From contig NC_041004.1 in NCBI RefSeq assembly GCF_004193775.1, forward strand, positions 3,672,718-3,736,717: 64,000 bases of DNA. Direction: 5' to 3'. The translations under genes and the position numbers were made by a program. The stretch comes from Glycine soja (Eukaryota; Streptophyta; Magnoliopsida; Fabales; Fabaceae). Every line of letters starts with the position of its first letter. The stretch's first letter is position 1. Below the pieces are notes generated by a model, which was not told the DNA's origin, did no database searches, and saw nothing but the letters and a program-made list of their open reading frames with translations. Below are positions 35,834 through 47,990 of the stretch, one piece after another.

Positions 35834-36235
35834 ATCATATTCATGATTTCCATGCCATTAATAACAAATGAATCATTTATTTTATTGTATTTTTTTATCA
35901 TCCAAAAATGATTATTGTATATGTTTCTATTTTTGTCATTTTTATGTCTCATTATGAGTGTGTGTCAATTGTTATTGTGAGAAAAAAAATGATTATGAAA
36001 ATATTAGGAGAAAGATCAAGTATAATCTGATTGATTCTTAATCTAATCACAGTTTCTTTACTAAAAAAACAAAATATAGTGGACTGTAACCGATTGACCC
36101 GTTTGCATGCAGAGGTTCAAGGCTAGTTTCTGTATAAATAAATAAAAAGTAATGAACTATAGCATTAATAAGTAGCATCCTGACTTTGGTCAGTTTGCAG
36201 ATGGGGTGAGTTAAAACTTCACTCTCAATGAAATA

Positions 36236-36805
36236 ATACCCTAATCAGAAGAAGCTTCCTTAACCATAACACTCTAAGTGGATCCAAGTAGAGCCAAGTT
36301 CATAAGACTGTCTATAATCAACTTTATATGAGGACCCTTAATAGAAGGTATCTCAAAAGGTGTAGTATTCATGCCCTTGGGAGAAATGTGAGTGATGGAA
36401 ACAATCCAAGTACAAAGTTGATAATGAGTTCAAATATGTAATTGATGTTGTAATTGATTATAGAAATATTAATTCAGTTCAAAGGATGACAAACAAGGGT
36501 GTGTAATCAATTGTGCAAGTTATATGAAAATGATTAATAAATTAATTCATTGAGAATTCATACGATCAATTTAATCGTGCAAGTTATATGAAAATGATTA
36601 CTTTTCATATCAATCTATCACAAACAAATGATCATTGAGTACCTCTAAAGATAAAGGTTCAAACAAACAAACAGAAATACTAGTTTGTAAGGAATAAATT
36701 TAAAACATAAAGGTTCCAACATGACAATAATAATGATTGTTTATTCTAGAATAGAATTTTCTTGTACCAAAGTGAGTACTTATTTTAACCACCATAAATG
36801 AGTTA
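36236..36805. other. 3' flank of UGT gene A
   Basis: Downstream of the stop at 36806. Shares long similarity with 29330-29700 and 60690-60900. Contains no ORF. Useful only for tracing the UGT unit. Confidence 0.6.
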
Positions 36806-38092
36806 TCACACCCTATTTGAGTGAGTGATTTTTGAAAGTGCTAAATAAGAAGGACCATCATGAAACCAAGCTCTTTCTGCTATGTGCTTAAGCTCTTTAG
36901 CCCTTTCCCTCATTACACACCCTTCTTTGTCATCCTTATCCATTATCTTCCTTATTGCTTTTGATAACTCCTCCCTTCCAACCATGTTGGTAGATGGTGA
37001 CACCTCTACTCGAATTGCATTGCCAACTTCCTCCATTAGCATCGCAGCATTCATCATTTGCTCTGCATAAAGAGGCAATCCAATTATTGGCACCCCACAT
37101 GAAACACTCTCCATTAATGAGTTCCACCCACAATGAGACACAAAACCACCAAAAGATGGGTGCTTCAAAATATCCAATTGTGGTGCCCAATCTGTGATCA
37201 CAATTCCATTGGTTTGTATGCGGTAGAACTCATCAGGAAAAGAGTTTGATGGTTCATTATTAGACCCAAGGATAGTTCTGGTTTCTCCTTCCTCACCTGC
37301 ATTGATAATAATTTAAAATTTGTCATATACGATTATTTTAACAATTCAAATTCTGTCACGTTTCAAAAAATTTACTAACGACTAATATGGCTATATCTAT
37401 GTCAATAAACTTAACTTAAACATATCCAAGAGGTGCACCTACAATTCAACATATAAATTAATAATTATATGATGAAAACTCAAGCACAATATAAAAATTA
37501 CTACGATGATACTCTAAATCAGTAATTCTATATCATTAAGGGAAAAATGGAACTAATTAATTCTACAATAGAATAATATATGATATAATAATTTTGGTGA
37601 ATAATTAATTCAATTATTAAAATTTAAAAAATGAATTATCTTCATATATATAATCTCACTCTAGTAAAAATACTTACCTATGTGTGAAAGTGAGATAAAC
37701 TAATATCAATCACTAGGTCAGTACTTAAAAATTCATGTAATCATCAAATCTAAAAAATAATCACAAAATAAAAGTTAAATCTGTAAAAACATTATCATAT
37801 TTGATAAAATCTCAATTATCATGTTATTATTTTTTATGATTATCATTAACAAATCATTATTACTATCATAATTATTATTATCATCATAATTATCATAATT
37901 TTTGTCATCATAATTATTATTATTAACATAATTTCCATTACACAACCAAGATAAGCAGTGACGATAATAACAAGTATAATCATCAATTAAGTAATCTCAC
38001 ATGTGAACTTAACTTGATGTACTTCTTGACTTATTGTGAATTATGCGATCCGATCCAACTAACTTATTTTATTAAGTAAACGAGATGACCAA

Positions 38093-38168
<76 letters not shown>

Positions 38169-39211
38169 TTGAGAGTTTGAGGTGATTCTGCCTTAATTAT
38201 AATAAAAAAAATGTCACATTGTACCAACTCACCTGCTGTGAGATAGTTGTCAGTGCCAGATTTGGTGGCAGGTGGGCGCACAGACCAAACAAATTTTTTT
38301 CCACTCAGCTCCAACCCCAAAGCCATCTCTTTAATTTCCTCAAATGACATTGTGTATCCACTCCCAAGTGACACATACACCACTGACTCTTCTTCTTGTT
38401 TGTCCAGCCACCCAAAAACATCACCTATTTTCCCCTCATTGCTACCATTAGGGCTTCTTTGATCCCTTACAATAGGCCCAACCGGGTACACGGGCACCTT
38501 GGTAATAATGTGTCCACTACCAAGTGCTTCAAGTGTCTTTGGCTCCAACTCATGAAACGTGTTCACAAAGATCCCATCAGCAAGTGCTGCCCCTTCACAC
38601 GCGCCAACATATTCATGGTAGATCCTTTGTGTCCTGTCACGCAACATACCAAACATATCAAGGGGGTGAATGGATTTGCAACCTGGGATTGAGATCGGTT
38701 TGCTTTCATTGATATATTCTCCTTCTATTTCTTTATCCAAAGTGGGGGTGTGAAGACCAAGTGCGACGAGCCATGCATTGGTTGGTGCAAAAGCAAATGT
38801 GGGTAGGTTTAGGTTTTTGGCTAGAGGTATAACTTGGCTGAAGAAGAAGTCAGTGATGATCATGGTTGGGTTGAGGTTCATGCTGGATATTGTGGACACA
38901 AAAAGTAGTGGGATTTCATGCATTATAATTGCTATTTTGGTTTCTAAGGTGTCACGAGGACTAACATGGATGGTGAGATCAATGGGGGGGAGTTGAATTA
39001 GATCGAAAAGGTTTTCCTTTATGGCTGATTGGAGAATTTGTGTCTCAGCTTTTGATGGAGTAGAGGTTTTGATTGAACCACAAAAGAAGGTGAGTTTGGA
39101 AATGATTTTGTGAGTGACTAAACGCTTGGCAAGTTCTAGGGCAGGGATTATGTGACCCATTCCTGGTGAAGCAAGTAGAAGAGCATGATGATTATTGTTT
39201 GAGATGGCCAT
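36806..39211 (-). CDS. UDP-glycosyltransferase, UGT72 type (gene A), intact
   Basis: Two exons on the minus strand, 38233-39211 and 36806-37296, separated by a 936-bp GT-AG intron in phase 1; 489 residues with no break. The start MAISNNNHHALLLASPGMGH is the ATG at 39211; the catalytic His is in SPGMGH, and the partner Asp is probably in MIITDFF. The PSPG donor-binding box runs from WAPQLDILKHPSFGGF through HCGWNS and E to the closing PLYAEQ; the final Gln favours UDP-glucose. Sequence style (GHIIPALELAKRL, VYVSLGSGYTMSFEE) matches UGT72, the family of hydroquinone and monolignol glucosyltransferases and of enzymes named anthocyanidin 3-O-glucosyltransferase 5. It should act in the cytosol on a phenolic acceptor, which cannot be named from sequence. 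Tandem paralogues lie at 58916 and 61057. Confidence 0.92.
38097..38166. repeat. (TA)n microsatellite in UGT gene A intron
   Basis: About 35 TA units, 67 bp from the exon 1 donor. The same place has about 20 units in pseudogene B (60031-60070) and 6 in gene C (62344-62356). Confidence 0.92.
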
Positions 39212-39216
39212 GAGAT

Positions 39217-39310
39217 GGGAATTATGAAATGAAACTAATGATTGAATGGGAATTATGAAATGAAACTAATGATTGAATGGGAATTATGAAATGAAACTAA
39301 TGATTGAATG
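39217..39310. repeat. three 31-bp tandem repeats just upstream of UGT gene A
   Basis: GGGAATTATGAAATGAAACT followed by AATGATTGAAT is repeated three times, starting 6 bp from the start codon, in what should be the 5' UTR or core promoter. Gene C has no such expansion at the same place (63449-63480). Confidence 0.85.
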
Positions 39311-39311
39311 G

Positions 39312-40092
39312 GAATAGGGTAAGGGAATCAATGTAGGATTGAGCTAGGCAGAGATGCTTATTTGGTGATATTTATATTTGAGATAGTCAGAGAGAAAGTG
39401 AAGTCAAACGGTATTTGGAGGAATGGTGTATGTGCATTATGTCCAATAAACAAATTTAGATGATTGTGCCAATGAATAATTTTTTATACATCATACGTAA
39501 TATTTAATTTGGTAGCAGAAGAAAAGATATATAATAAGAAGAAAAAAAACGTGAGAAATACAATTGGGATTAGGACCACTTCCCACTCCTTGGATTCGAG
39601 CTCCCTATAACATAACAAGTTACAGCTCAAGTTGACACTTTGGTAGTGGATCTTGATCTCCTACATTTAACTAAACTTTTTAACTGCACAAATCCCAACC
39701 CCTTTTTTTTATTGAATATGTATCTCAACCCTTTAAAATATTTTATGTTAAATAAAGCATAAAGCATAAAATTGAATCGAAAAAAAGTAGTACATTTTAT
39801 GCAATTCAGTATTGAAGTGTGGCATCTATATTTATATAAAATTATATAAAGGAATACTCCATTAAATTTACACTTCTGTCTTCACTTGTTTGCCTGGTAA
39901 TTACTTGTATTTTATTTTCTTTTGTTTTCAATATTTTAAAATTATAAATAATTTTATTTATTTAATTATTAAATAAATACTTTTAATTTTAATTTTTATT
40001 AGTTTTATTTAATATTATTTAAAGTCTTGTATATTTTTATGGTTATATTTAGTATGTTATATATTTTTTAATATTATTTTATTTAATAAAAA
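39312..40092. promoter_or_regulatory. 5' flank of UGT gene A
   Basis: Shares GAGCTAGGCAGAGATGCTTA and nearby sequence with the 5' flank of gene C (63490-63560). It probably contains the promoter, though no single TATA box can be picked. Further out it runs into the same AT-rich flank seen at 29710-29900. Confidence 0.45.
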
Positions 40093-40234
40093 CAATGTCA
40101 CACTGTACCAAATCACCTGCTGTGAGATACTTGCCGGTGCCAGCTTTGGTGACAGGTGGGCGCACAGACCAAACAAATTTTTTTCCACTCAGAATCTCTT
40201 TCATTTCCACAAATGATATTGTGTATCCACTCCC
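40093..40234 (-). pseudogene. UGT exon 1 fragment fused to UGT 5' flank
   Basis: 142 bp match the last part of exon 1 of genes A and C (CCTGCTGTGAGATA to GTGTATCCACTCCC), plus a few intron bases, with a 17-bp internal deletion. At 40235 it passes directly into GTGTGCATTATGTCCA, which in gene A lies upstream of the promoter (39430). The 5' two thirds of the exon and the proximal promoter are therefore deleted. Confidence 0.8.
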
Positions 40235-40289
40235 GTGTGCATTATGTCCAGTAAACAAATTTAGATGATTCTGCCAATGAATAATTTTT

Positions 40290-41219
40290 GTTGGTTACAG
40301 CTCAAGTTGACACTTTGTAGGGGATCTTGATCTCCTAGGTTTAACTAAACTTCTTAACTGCACAAATCCCAACCCTTTTTTTATTGATTATGGATTTCCC
40401 TTTTTTATTGATTATGGATCTCAACCCTTTAAAATATTTTATGTTAAATAAATCATAAAGCATAAAATTGAATCGAAAAAAGGATTTTTGTAACAATAAT
40501 GGGTAAAAATTTTCCCAATTTTTCAATCGAGGATATATTTTTAAAAAATTATTCAAAACAGGATAAGTCGTAACAGGTGTTTACGACTTTTAACTCAGAA
40601 CGTAACATCTGTTACGATTTTTTTTTTTATTTTTTTAATTTTTTTAACTGAAGTCGTAAAATTATTTATGACTTCAGCGCAAATGTTATCTTTTTACGAC
40701 TTTAAAGTTATAAAAAAAAATTTAAACCGAAGTCGTAAAATTGTTTATAAATTTTTTTTTTGTTTTACGACTTTAAAGTCGTAAATTTTTTTTTTTAAAT
40801 TTTTTAAAGGTTTAAGAAACCTATATTTTTTCTAAAAAAATGTTTTTTTACTATTTATAAACATGTTTTTGTTTTGTTAACCTTTTTTTTCTTTTCGTAA
40901 ATCTGTTTTTTCTTTTAAATTTAATATTTTTACGGTTTTATTTTTATTTTAAATAAAAAAATTAAAAAATAAATATTGAAATATATAATAAATAATATTA
41001 AGTTGACTTACTTATTAGTATATTTTTTGTGATTTTATTTGATATGTTATTATTTTATTTTAATATTTTATTATTTAAAACATGTTATATATATTTTTAA
41101 TATAGTTTACTTTAAATGTTTTTTAAAGTTTAAATAATCTATCAATAAAAATTAAAAACAACATAATTAATACATTAATATAAAACACACAATAAAAATG
41201 AAAGAAAAATATAAAAATT
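40290..41219. other. AT-rich UGT-flank and MULE-associated sequence
   Basis: 40345-40490 repeats the AACTGCACAAATCCCAACC flank. 40560-40800 carries repeated words such as GAAGTCGTAAAATTATTTAT and TTTACGACTTTAAAGT typical of the MULE ends here. No gene. Confidence 0.5.
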
Positions 41220-41960
41220 ACAAGTTATTTTAGTCATATACTTGTTTGTATGGACATTTAGTCCGATTATGTCCTTCACTTCTACATAATGAGCATTTCT
41301 TAGGCCTATTTGGAATTGGTTCATCCATATCATTATGTATTTGAGTAGTGGTCGGCTTGCCTAATGTTTGTCGCCATTTCGAAGGATCAGACATAAAATG
41401 CGGACCTAAATATTGAGGTCATGTGTCTTCACTTCCAAGGGAATGAAAATGATGTTGATAAACTTTAAAAATATTTTCCAACTTGTATACAGGGTCAACA
41501 AAAGTCATCATAATTTAAATTGCAAAAAGCACACGCTGTAGTTGCATGCGAGCAAGGTAGTCGAAGTGCTTGAAATTATCCATAATCACATGACCATTCA
41601 TTCAATTTGACAGTGCATGTCATTGCTTGTCAACCAAGTCGCGTATTTGCAATTTCTTGAACCTTAAACTCCCTTGTTTCTCAAACATACATGCGAACAT
41701 AATGTGAGATAGCAATGTGTTGATTTTCTTACATCATGACATATACGTCTTCGGAGTACCTATGCCCTGCCTTAATCATATTCATGATTTTGATGTCATT
41801 AGTAACAAATGAATCATTTATTTTATTAAATGTTTCATTGACTAAGATAGTAATAAGTAATGCTTGGACTCCTTTCAAAATAGAATTCATACATTCAGCA
41901 AGGTTGGTAGTCATATGGCCATACCGTTGTGATTTCAATCCTCCTTCATAGCCACAAAGT
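41220..41960 (-). pseudogene. MULE transposase C-terminal remnant, copy 3 (longest)
   Basis: The minus strand reads YGHMTTNLAECMNSILKGVQ followed by FNKINDSFVTNDIKIMNMI, the post-catalytic helix region of Mutator-like transposases where the NLAE..N..LKG motif is conserved. Through stops it continues to the SWIM-like area and a zinc-knuckle-like tail near 41270. It is the most informative of the three copies but is still a fragment without catalytic residues. Confidence 0.72.
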
Positions 41961-42341
41961 CACAACTCTCTTTTTACTTCAAAATCTCCAAAAACATGCT
42001 CAAGAGGAAAAGATAAAAGTTTCTCTTCAAAACCCATTATTACAAAACCTAATTTGAGTGATTATCAGCACAGATGGACCACGACCTTGGTCAAGTTACC
42101 ATAGTCATAGTGAAAGTTTGTTGAAATCTAACACTCAACCAAGGTGAGGCAACCATGGCCATGGTCAGATGACCACAACCATGATCAGGTGACCACACGG
42201 CCATGGTGGACGTTGTAGAGTTCATATTTCTTTTAGATTGCATGTTTTTTTCTCTTTTCCACTCTAGAGTTCTTGAACATCTGTCTTACACAAACTAACA
42301 CCAAAACATAAGTTATGTCAATAAAATGAAATAATATGCAT

Positions 42342-44546
42342 TGTCATACCCTAATTTCGTCCAGGGACCATTGTTTGGTGGCATGCAACCTTCGCTTGAC
42401 CGCTTTGAGGTACTTAACACCCATCGTTAGACAATCCATGAAGTTTCGCGGCATGCCAGAAGTCGAAAGGAAGCAATGTTGCGCAATCCGTAAAGTTCTG
42501 CAACATTCAAAAGGTCAAAAAGGGCATTGTTGCGTAATCCGTAAGGTTTCACGACATTCCGGAAAGAAAATAAGTGTCCTTACATAATCCGTAAAGTTTC
42601 ATAACGTTACGAAAAAGGAATCAGCAAAAAAACACAAAGGGGAGGTGTATTTAGTAAAATGGGGGGGGGGTGCAAATAGCAATTATCAAATCTGGGCTCT
42701 TCTAGAGGATTCTGGGCATTTTCTTGCCTAAGGTGGAAGCAACCTAGCTCGCCTGGGCAAGCTGAGCTCACTTGGGCGAGCTGGGCGGCAACCACCTTCC
42801 CCGTTTTGTTAAAAAATGGTTTCCGGGACTTCTGTAATACTTCCGTAAAATTCTCATAACCCTAAATAAGCATATTTCACTTAATATGGGTGAGAATGAA
42901 GAGAAAAGAATAAATTCAAGTCCTATATGCTTGCGTAAAGCTTACGTAACGTTTCCGTAAAGTACGAAAGAAGAGGGGTGAACTTATCAAGATGGGGGTG
43001 CAAATAACAATTTTCAAATTTTTGAATTTGGGCCTTCCTGAACAGTTTCGAAGCAGGGTTGCTTATGGAGGAAGCAAGCCAGCTCGCCTGGGTGAGCTGG
43101 ACGGCAACCTCCTCCCCCCTTTTCCTATAAATAGGCGAAGGGAGGTTGTTCCAAAGATGCATAACCCCCTTGGCTATGCATTTCAGTTGTTTTGGGTGAA
43201 AAAAATTGTTTCCGTGAAGAAAATCCAAGCCGAGGTGCTTTCGAGACGTTTCCGTGAGCAAATCCGTGAAGGTTTTCCGTCGTTCTTCACCGTTCTTCAT
43301 CCGTTCTTCGTTCTTCAACGGGTAAGTTTTTGAATCCGAGACTTTCAATTCATTTCTTGTTTTTTTAGCTTTCATCTTCATTTCGTTCATTTTCGGTTTT
43401 CTTTTCTTCCATTTTTAACGAGCTTTTACCGTTTATTTAAGCCGTTTTCTCACCTAATAAATGATACAATGAATTTCAATCGATCATTTGTGTTGTAATC
43501 TCGTTTAATCACTGTTAAAACAAAATCTAACCGATCGTTCACACTGTAACCATGGTTAAACCAAAAAAGGTAAAATAATAATAAAATAATCAAAATATCT
43601 TTAAAAATAATAATAAAATAATCAAAATATCTTGAATAAAATAATCAAAAAAATCAATCGGACGTTTTTCTTTGAGAGTTTCCTTGAATGAATTGACTAA
43701 TAACCAAAGTGAAACTAAAGTTAAAATCAACTCACAAATCAAGCTTTGTCCGCAAAAAATTACTAAAAACCGTTTTAAGGTCCAATGCCTTAAACGGTCC
43801 TCTTTGCTTTTATCGGTTAACATGGACCGTTCAAAAGCATAAAATCAACATGTAACTTTACCGCTTTTGCAAGAACTACATAGGTCTGATTTCCTCATCG
43901 CAATTGAGGATATGTAGGAGCAAAAGCCCTACTTTTGTCGACCACCCCAAGAGATCGTTAATGGTCCAACGCCTTAACGTTTCTCTACTTTCAAAAACCA
44001 AGAGATCGTTAATGGTCAAACGCCTTAACGTTTATCTCCTTTCAAAATCAAAAGATCGTTTAATGGTCCAATGCCTTAAACGACATTTGTTCAGTCAAAA
44101 TATATCTTGCAAAAAAAGATAAGAACAACTTAACCAACGTTCAGTTCTCAAAGAACTACGTAGGTCTGATTTCCTTATCGCAATTGAGGAATACGTAGGA
44201 GCGAGGGAAACACCCTTGTCGACCACAAAAAGATAAAAAATACAAAAGGCATAAAAAGACATAAAAAGGTAAAAAAAAAGGGAAAATAAAACAAATTGAA
44301 GTCATATTTGCACACTTGATTAAAGGTTGTCGTCCCTTGTGACGGACGCGTGGGGTGCTAATACCTTCCCCGTGCATAAATACAACTCTCGAACCTTTCA
44401 CACTTAAAGTTCGTGGACCACACCTTTCCGGTTTTTTCGATGTTTTCCTCGAATAAACGTTGGTGGCGACTCCGCGCATTTTCCTCCCATGGAAGACGCA
44501 CCCGTGAGCCCCGCGTCGCCCTCCCGTCGAAGGGTGGGTTGTGACA
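42342..44546 (+). repeat. 5' LTR of the Tat-like element
   Basis: About 2.2 kb; begins TGTCATACCC, ends GGTTGTGACA. It contains several short internal repeats (GATCGTTAATGGTCCAACGC, three versions at 43952-44080) and two copies of the CTACGTAG/TCCTCA-TGAGGA hairpin motif (about 43873 and 44152). Confidence 0.9.
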
Positions 44547-46231
44547 GTTAGCGACTCCACTAGGAACTGTTTTTAGAGAGTTAGGCCTTCTAATCTCGTG
44601 CAATATCATGACTTCCTCTTTTGTTGGTTTCCTTTTATTTCTCTTATGTTCTTGTATATAACTCTTTGATGCTTTTAGTGTGTTTTTTGAAATGTATGCC
44701 TGAGATAGATATTTATTCATTTGATGCACACAAACACCAACACTATTTGTACACACGGTGAGTTGAAAAAGGGCCCTATACCCGGGTCCATGGGAACATA
44801 AGGAGTGGAGGTGAATTTGTGGTCATGCTGGGTATCCGACTTGCTTGATAACAGTGAACCCTCATCTAGAGTTTTTCTCTTTGATAACATATTGTTGCTG
44901 GTAGTCCCTACTGCCGCAATATGTTTTTTCGAAGGGGATGATACCTCTAGAAACCATTAAGAGAGATATGACCACCTTGGGAATTATCACTAAAAGCCTT
45001 TTAGTTCCTCCCGTTTAGGTCCCTAAAATAGGGCACAAAGCAAACATGTTGCGTGCCTTTTAAACACTGCCATGCATATAACCTAAATGTCATGTATGCC
45101 TTTGCTGTATGATTATTTATGGATATTGTCATACTGTGTACATCCCCGTGTTATGCTTTTGCGCGTCTACATCATGTCGTCACCCACGTGTTGTATGTTG
45201 GTCTCGTCTTTTGTCATGGGAAGCCGGAAGATCCATATCACCTTTTTAACTACACACATAGGGCACTGCACCCCCAAATGTGCAAGTAAGAAGAGATGAT
45301 TTTCCAGGCTCTCGTGTCCATAAATGTATTCATATCATGCATCACATAAGCATCTCTTCATGGCATCATAATGAACATATCGTTCCTGCATTTGTCCGTT
45401 ATCATATTCCAGCATCACATTTTGCATGAGTCATTGCATCATCATGCATATGCGTTCAACATACTTTTTGTTCTACAAACTGCATACCTTTTGTTTTCAT
45501 GTTTGCTCATGCATGATCCTTGTGTTTTCCTCTGCAAAACAAAAACAAAAAAGGAAGCGTGAAAATTCACACTACATTCTTAGTTGCATGTGTTAGGTAC
45601 CATGAGCCAACCATGTTGGGATCATAAACCCATTTCTAAAAATAAAACAAAACAAAATGATTGAGCATGGTACCTAATGCATGGTTAACTAAGAAAAAAT
45701 GTTTCTTTAGGCATCTCAATATCATAATTACATTTTCCATGCATAGCATACGTATTCCCGAGTCTTTCATCTCTATGAAATGTTGTTGAAGTATTGGCGA
45801 TCAGAATTGCCATTCCTGGGATTATAGGGTTGAACCAAGCTCATGCTTTTGCGAAAAGGTTCATCAAGTCAAGTTGAAGTATAGAAGTAACCATCTTGCA
45901 AAAAATTGGGGCAAAAGATGGATCGAGTTACATCGCTGCTTCATCTACTACCAAACACATTTAGGACTGTTGATGTCCTTATTACTTCTAGTTTCACCTT
46001 AACAAAGATGTCATGGACCATGTTGAAAATCTAAATTGATTCAACCCCATGTCCTACGTAAAAATTCACAATACTTCAACTGTGCATCATTCGCATACAT
46101 CCATGCTTTTCATTGGTTGCATTGCTCATTGCATTCTTTCCTTGAAAAAAAAATGAACTTAATCATTGTTATAAAAAAGAAAAGAACACGCTTTACGGTA
46201 CCCTTACCGAACCCGTGCTAGAGCTAGAGTA
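44547..46231 (+). other. untranslated leader of the Tat-like element
   Basis: 1.7 kb between the 5' LTR and Gag with no ORF. It starts GTTAGCGACTCCACTAGGAA, the place where a primer-binding site should be, but I cannot match it to a tRNA with certainty. Confidence 0.5.
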
Positions 46232-47990
46232 ATGGGTGAGGTGCAAGAGCAATGAAGGCCGACATGGAGGCCTTGAAAGAGCAAATGGCCACAATGATGA
46301 AGGTCATGATGAGCATAAAGGAGATAATGGAAGCCAATGTGGTTGCAGTTGCCGCTGCCAGCGCTGTTGCTAAGGTGAACCCGACACCCCCATTTGGCCT
46401 CAAACAAATAAATCATCCAACCTCAAATACGGTAGGTATGGTGGGCAAAGATTTGGAAAGTACGGACGGCCCCATGATGTGCAAATTCAAAACGAGCACG
46501 CCTTCCCGCCATATGGCTTGCCTCCCAACTATACACCACCCAATGTGGCGTACACTCCCAATGAGAATGTCAATAACTCCACTCCGATACTCATTGAGAG
46601 CCAACAACCTCAATCTAATCATGCACATGTCTCTCAAACCGTGGGAGAGACACATGAAATTCCCCACCACAATCTAGCCGACTTCGAGCCTTGCCTCGGA
46701 TATGCCACTGAAGGGCAAGCAGTTGGTGATATACCCCTGCAAAACACTTTGGAGGGCCCTCAGTATCACCCACAACCACACCTCTTGCATTCCGCATTGG
46801 GTAAAAACCCTCATGCTATGACAGAAATGGGAAAGTTGGATCATCTAGAGGAAAGGCTCAAGGCCATTGAAGGAGGCTGAGATTATGCCTTTACTGTCAT
46901 AGAAGAGTTGTTCCTAGTACCCGAACATGGTCATTCCCAAGTCCAAGGCACTGGACTTTGACAAGTACAATGGGAGTACTCGCCCCAAGAACCATCTAAG
47001 GATGTATTGTCGAAAGATGGGGGCATACGCAAAAGATGAGGAACTATTGATACATTTCTTCCAAGAAAGTCTTACTAGGGTAGCTGCTACCTGGTACACT
47101 AACTTGGAACCTTCCCGAGTCCATTCTTGGAAGGACCTAATGGTTGCCTTCGTTAGGCAGTATCAGTACAATTCTGATATGGCTCCGGATAGGATGCAAC
47201 AACAGAACATGTGCAAAAAGGGGGCACGAATCTTTCAAAGAATACACCCAAAGGTGGAGAGATCTGGCAGCCCAAGTGGCACCCCCAATGATGGAAAGGG
47301 AGATGATAATCATGATGGTAGACACATTACCAGTATTATACTATGAAAAGATGGTGGGCTACACACCTTCAAGCTTTGCTGATTTAGTTTTCGCCAGCGA
47401 AAGGATCGAAGTGGGTCTAAAAAGAGGTAAATTTAATCATCCTGCTTGGACGAACGAGAAAATTAGGGCAAATGAAGAGGGTGAGAATGAAGGAGAAACC
47501 CATGCTGCGACTGCCGTCCCTACATGGAAACTCCCCCACCAGCTCAACAACATCATTACTCAGCCAATATCAGCCCTTCTCATTACCCACCACCTAGTCA
47601 TCCACAAAGACCATTCATAAATCAACCACAAAGCTTGTCTACCACACTTCCAATCACGAACACCACCTTTAGCACGAACCAAAACACCAATGAAGGAAGG
47701 AATTTTGCAGCGAAAAAGCCTATAGAATTCACCCTAATTCCAGTGTCCTATGATGACTTGCTCCCATATCCACTCGATAATTCAATGGTAGCCATAACCC
47801 CAACCAAGGATACGACTCGAACGCAATGTGTGCTTGTCATGGAGAAGCCCCGAGGCATTCCATTGAGCACTGTATGACCTCGAAGTGTAAGGTGCAAAGT
47901 CTAATTGATGCGGGCTGGCTGAAATTTGAGGAGAATCGCTTGTGAATCCTAACATTGACAAGCGACACCACACATGGGGCAATTTTGAAA
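46232..47990 (+). pseudogene. gag of the Tat-like element, frameshifted
   Basis: An ATG at 46232 is followed after six codons by TGA. Further on the frame gives an alanine/methionine-rich helix (KADMEALKEQMATMM), a Pro-rich spacer read in a second frame (FPPYGLPPNYTPPNVAYTPN), then the Gag domain (LDFDKYNGSTRPKNHLRMYC, LLIHFFQESLTRVAATWYTN, WKDLMVAFVRQYQYNSDMAP). After another shift comes SFKEYTQRWRDLAAQVAPPM. The order matches Tat/Ogre-type Gag. A trailing CACHGEAPRHSIEHC-like zinc segment and VQSLIDAGWLKFEE (to about 47940) mark the Gag-protease link. At least four frame changes make it non-coding now. Confidence 0.85.

Larger units (their letters stand above)
34086..36233. repeat. tandem duplication block 2 (MULE + TRIM)
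   Basis: Second copy of 31020-33165. The right end runs into UGT 3'-flank sequence (AATACCCTAATCAGAAG), so the duplication lies next to gene A's unit. Confidence 0.85.
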
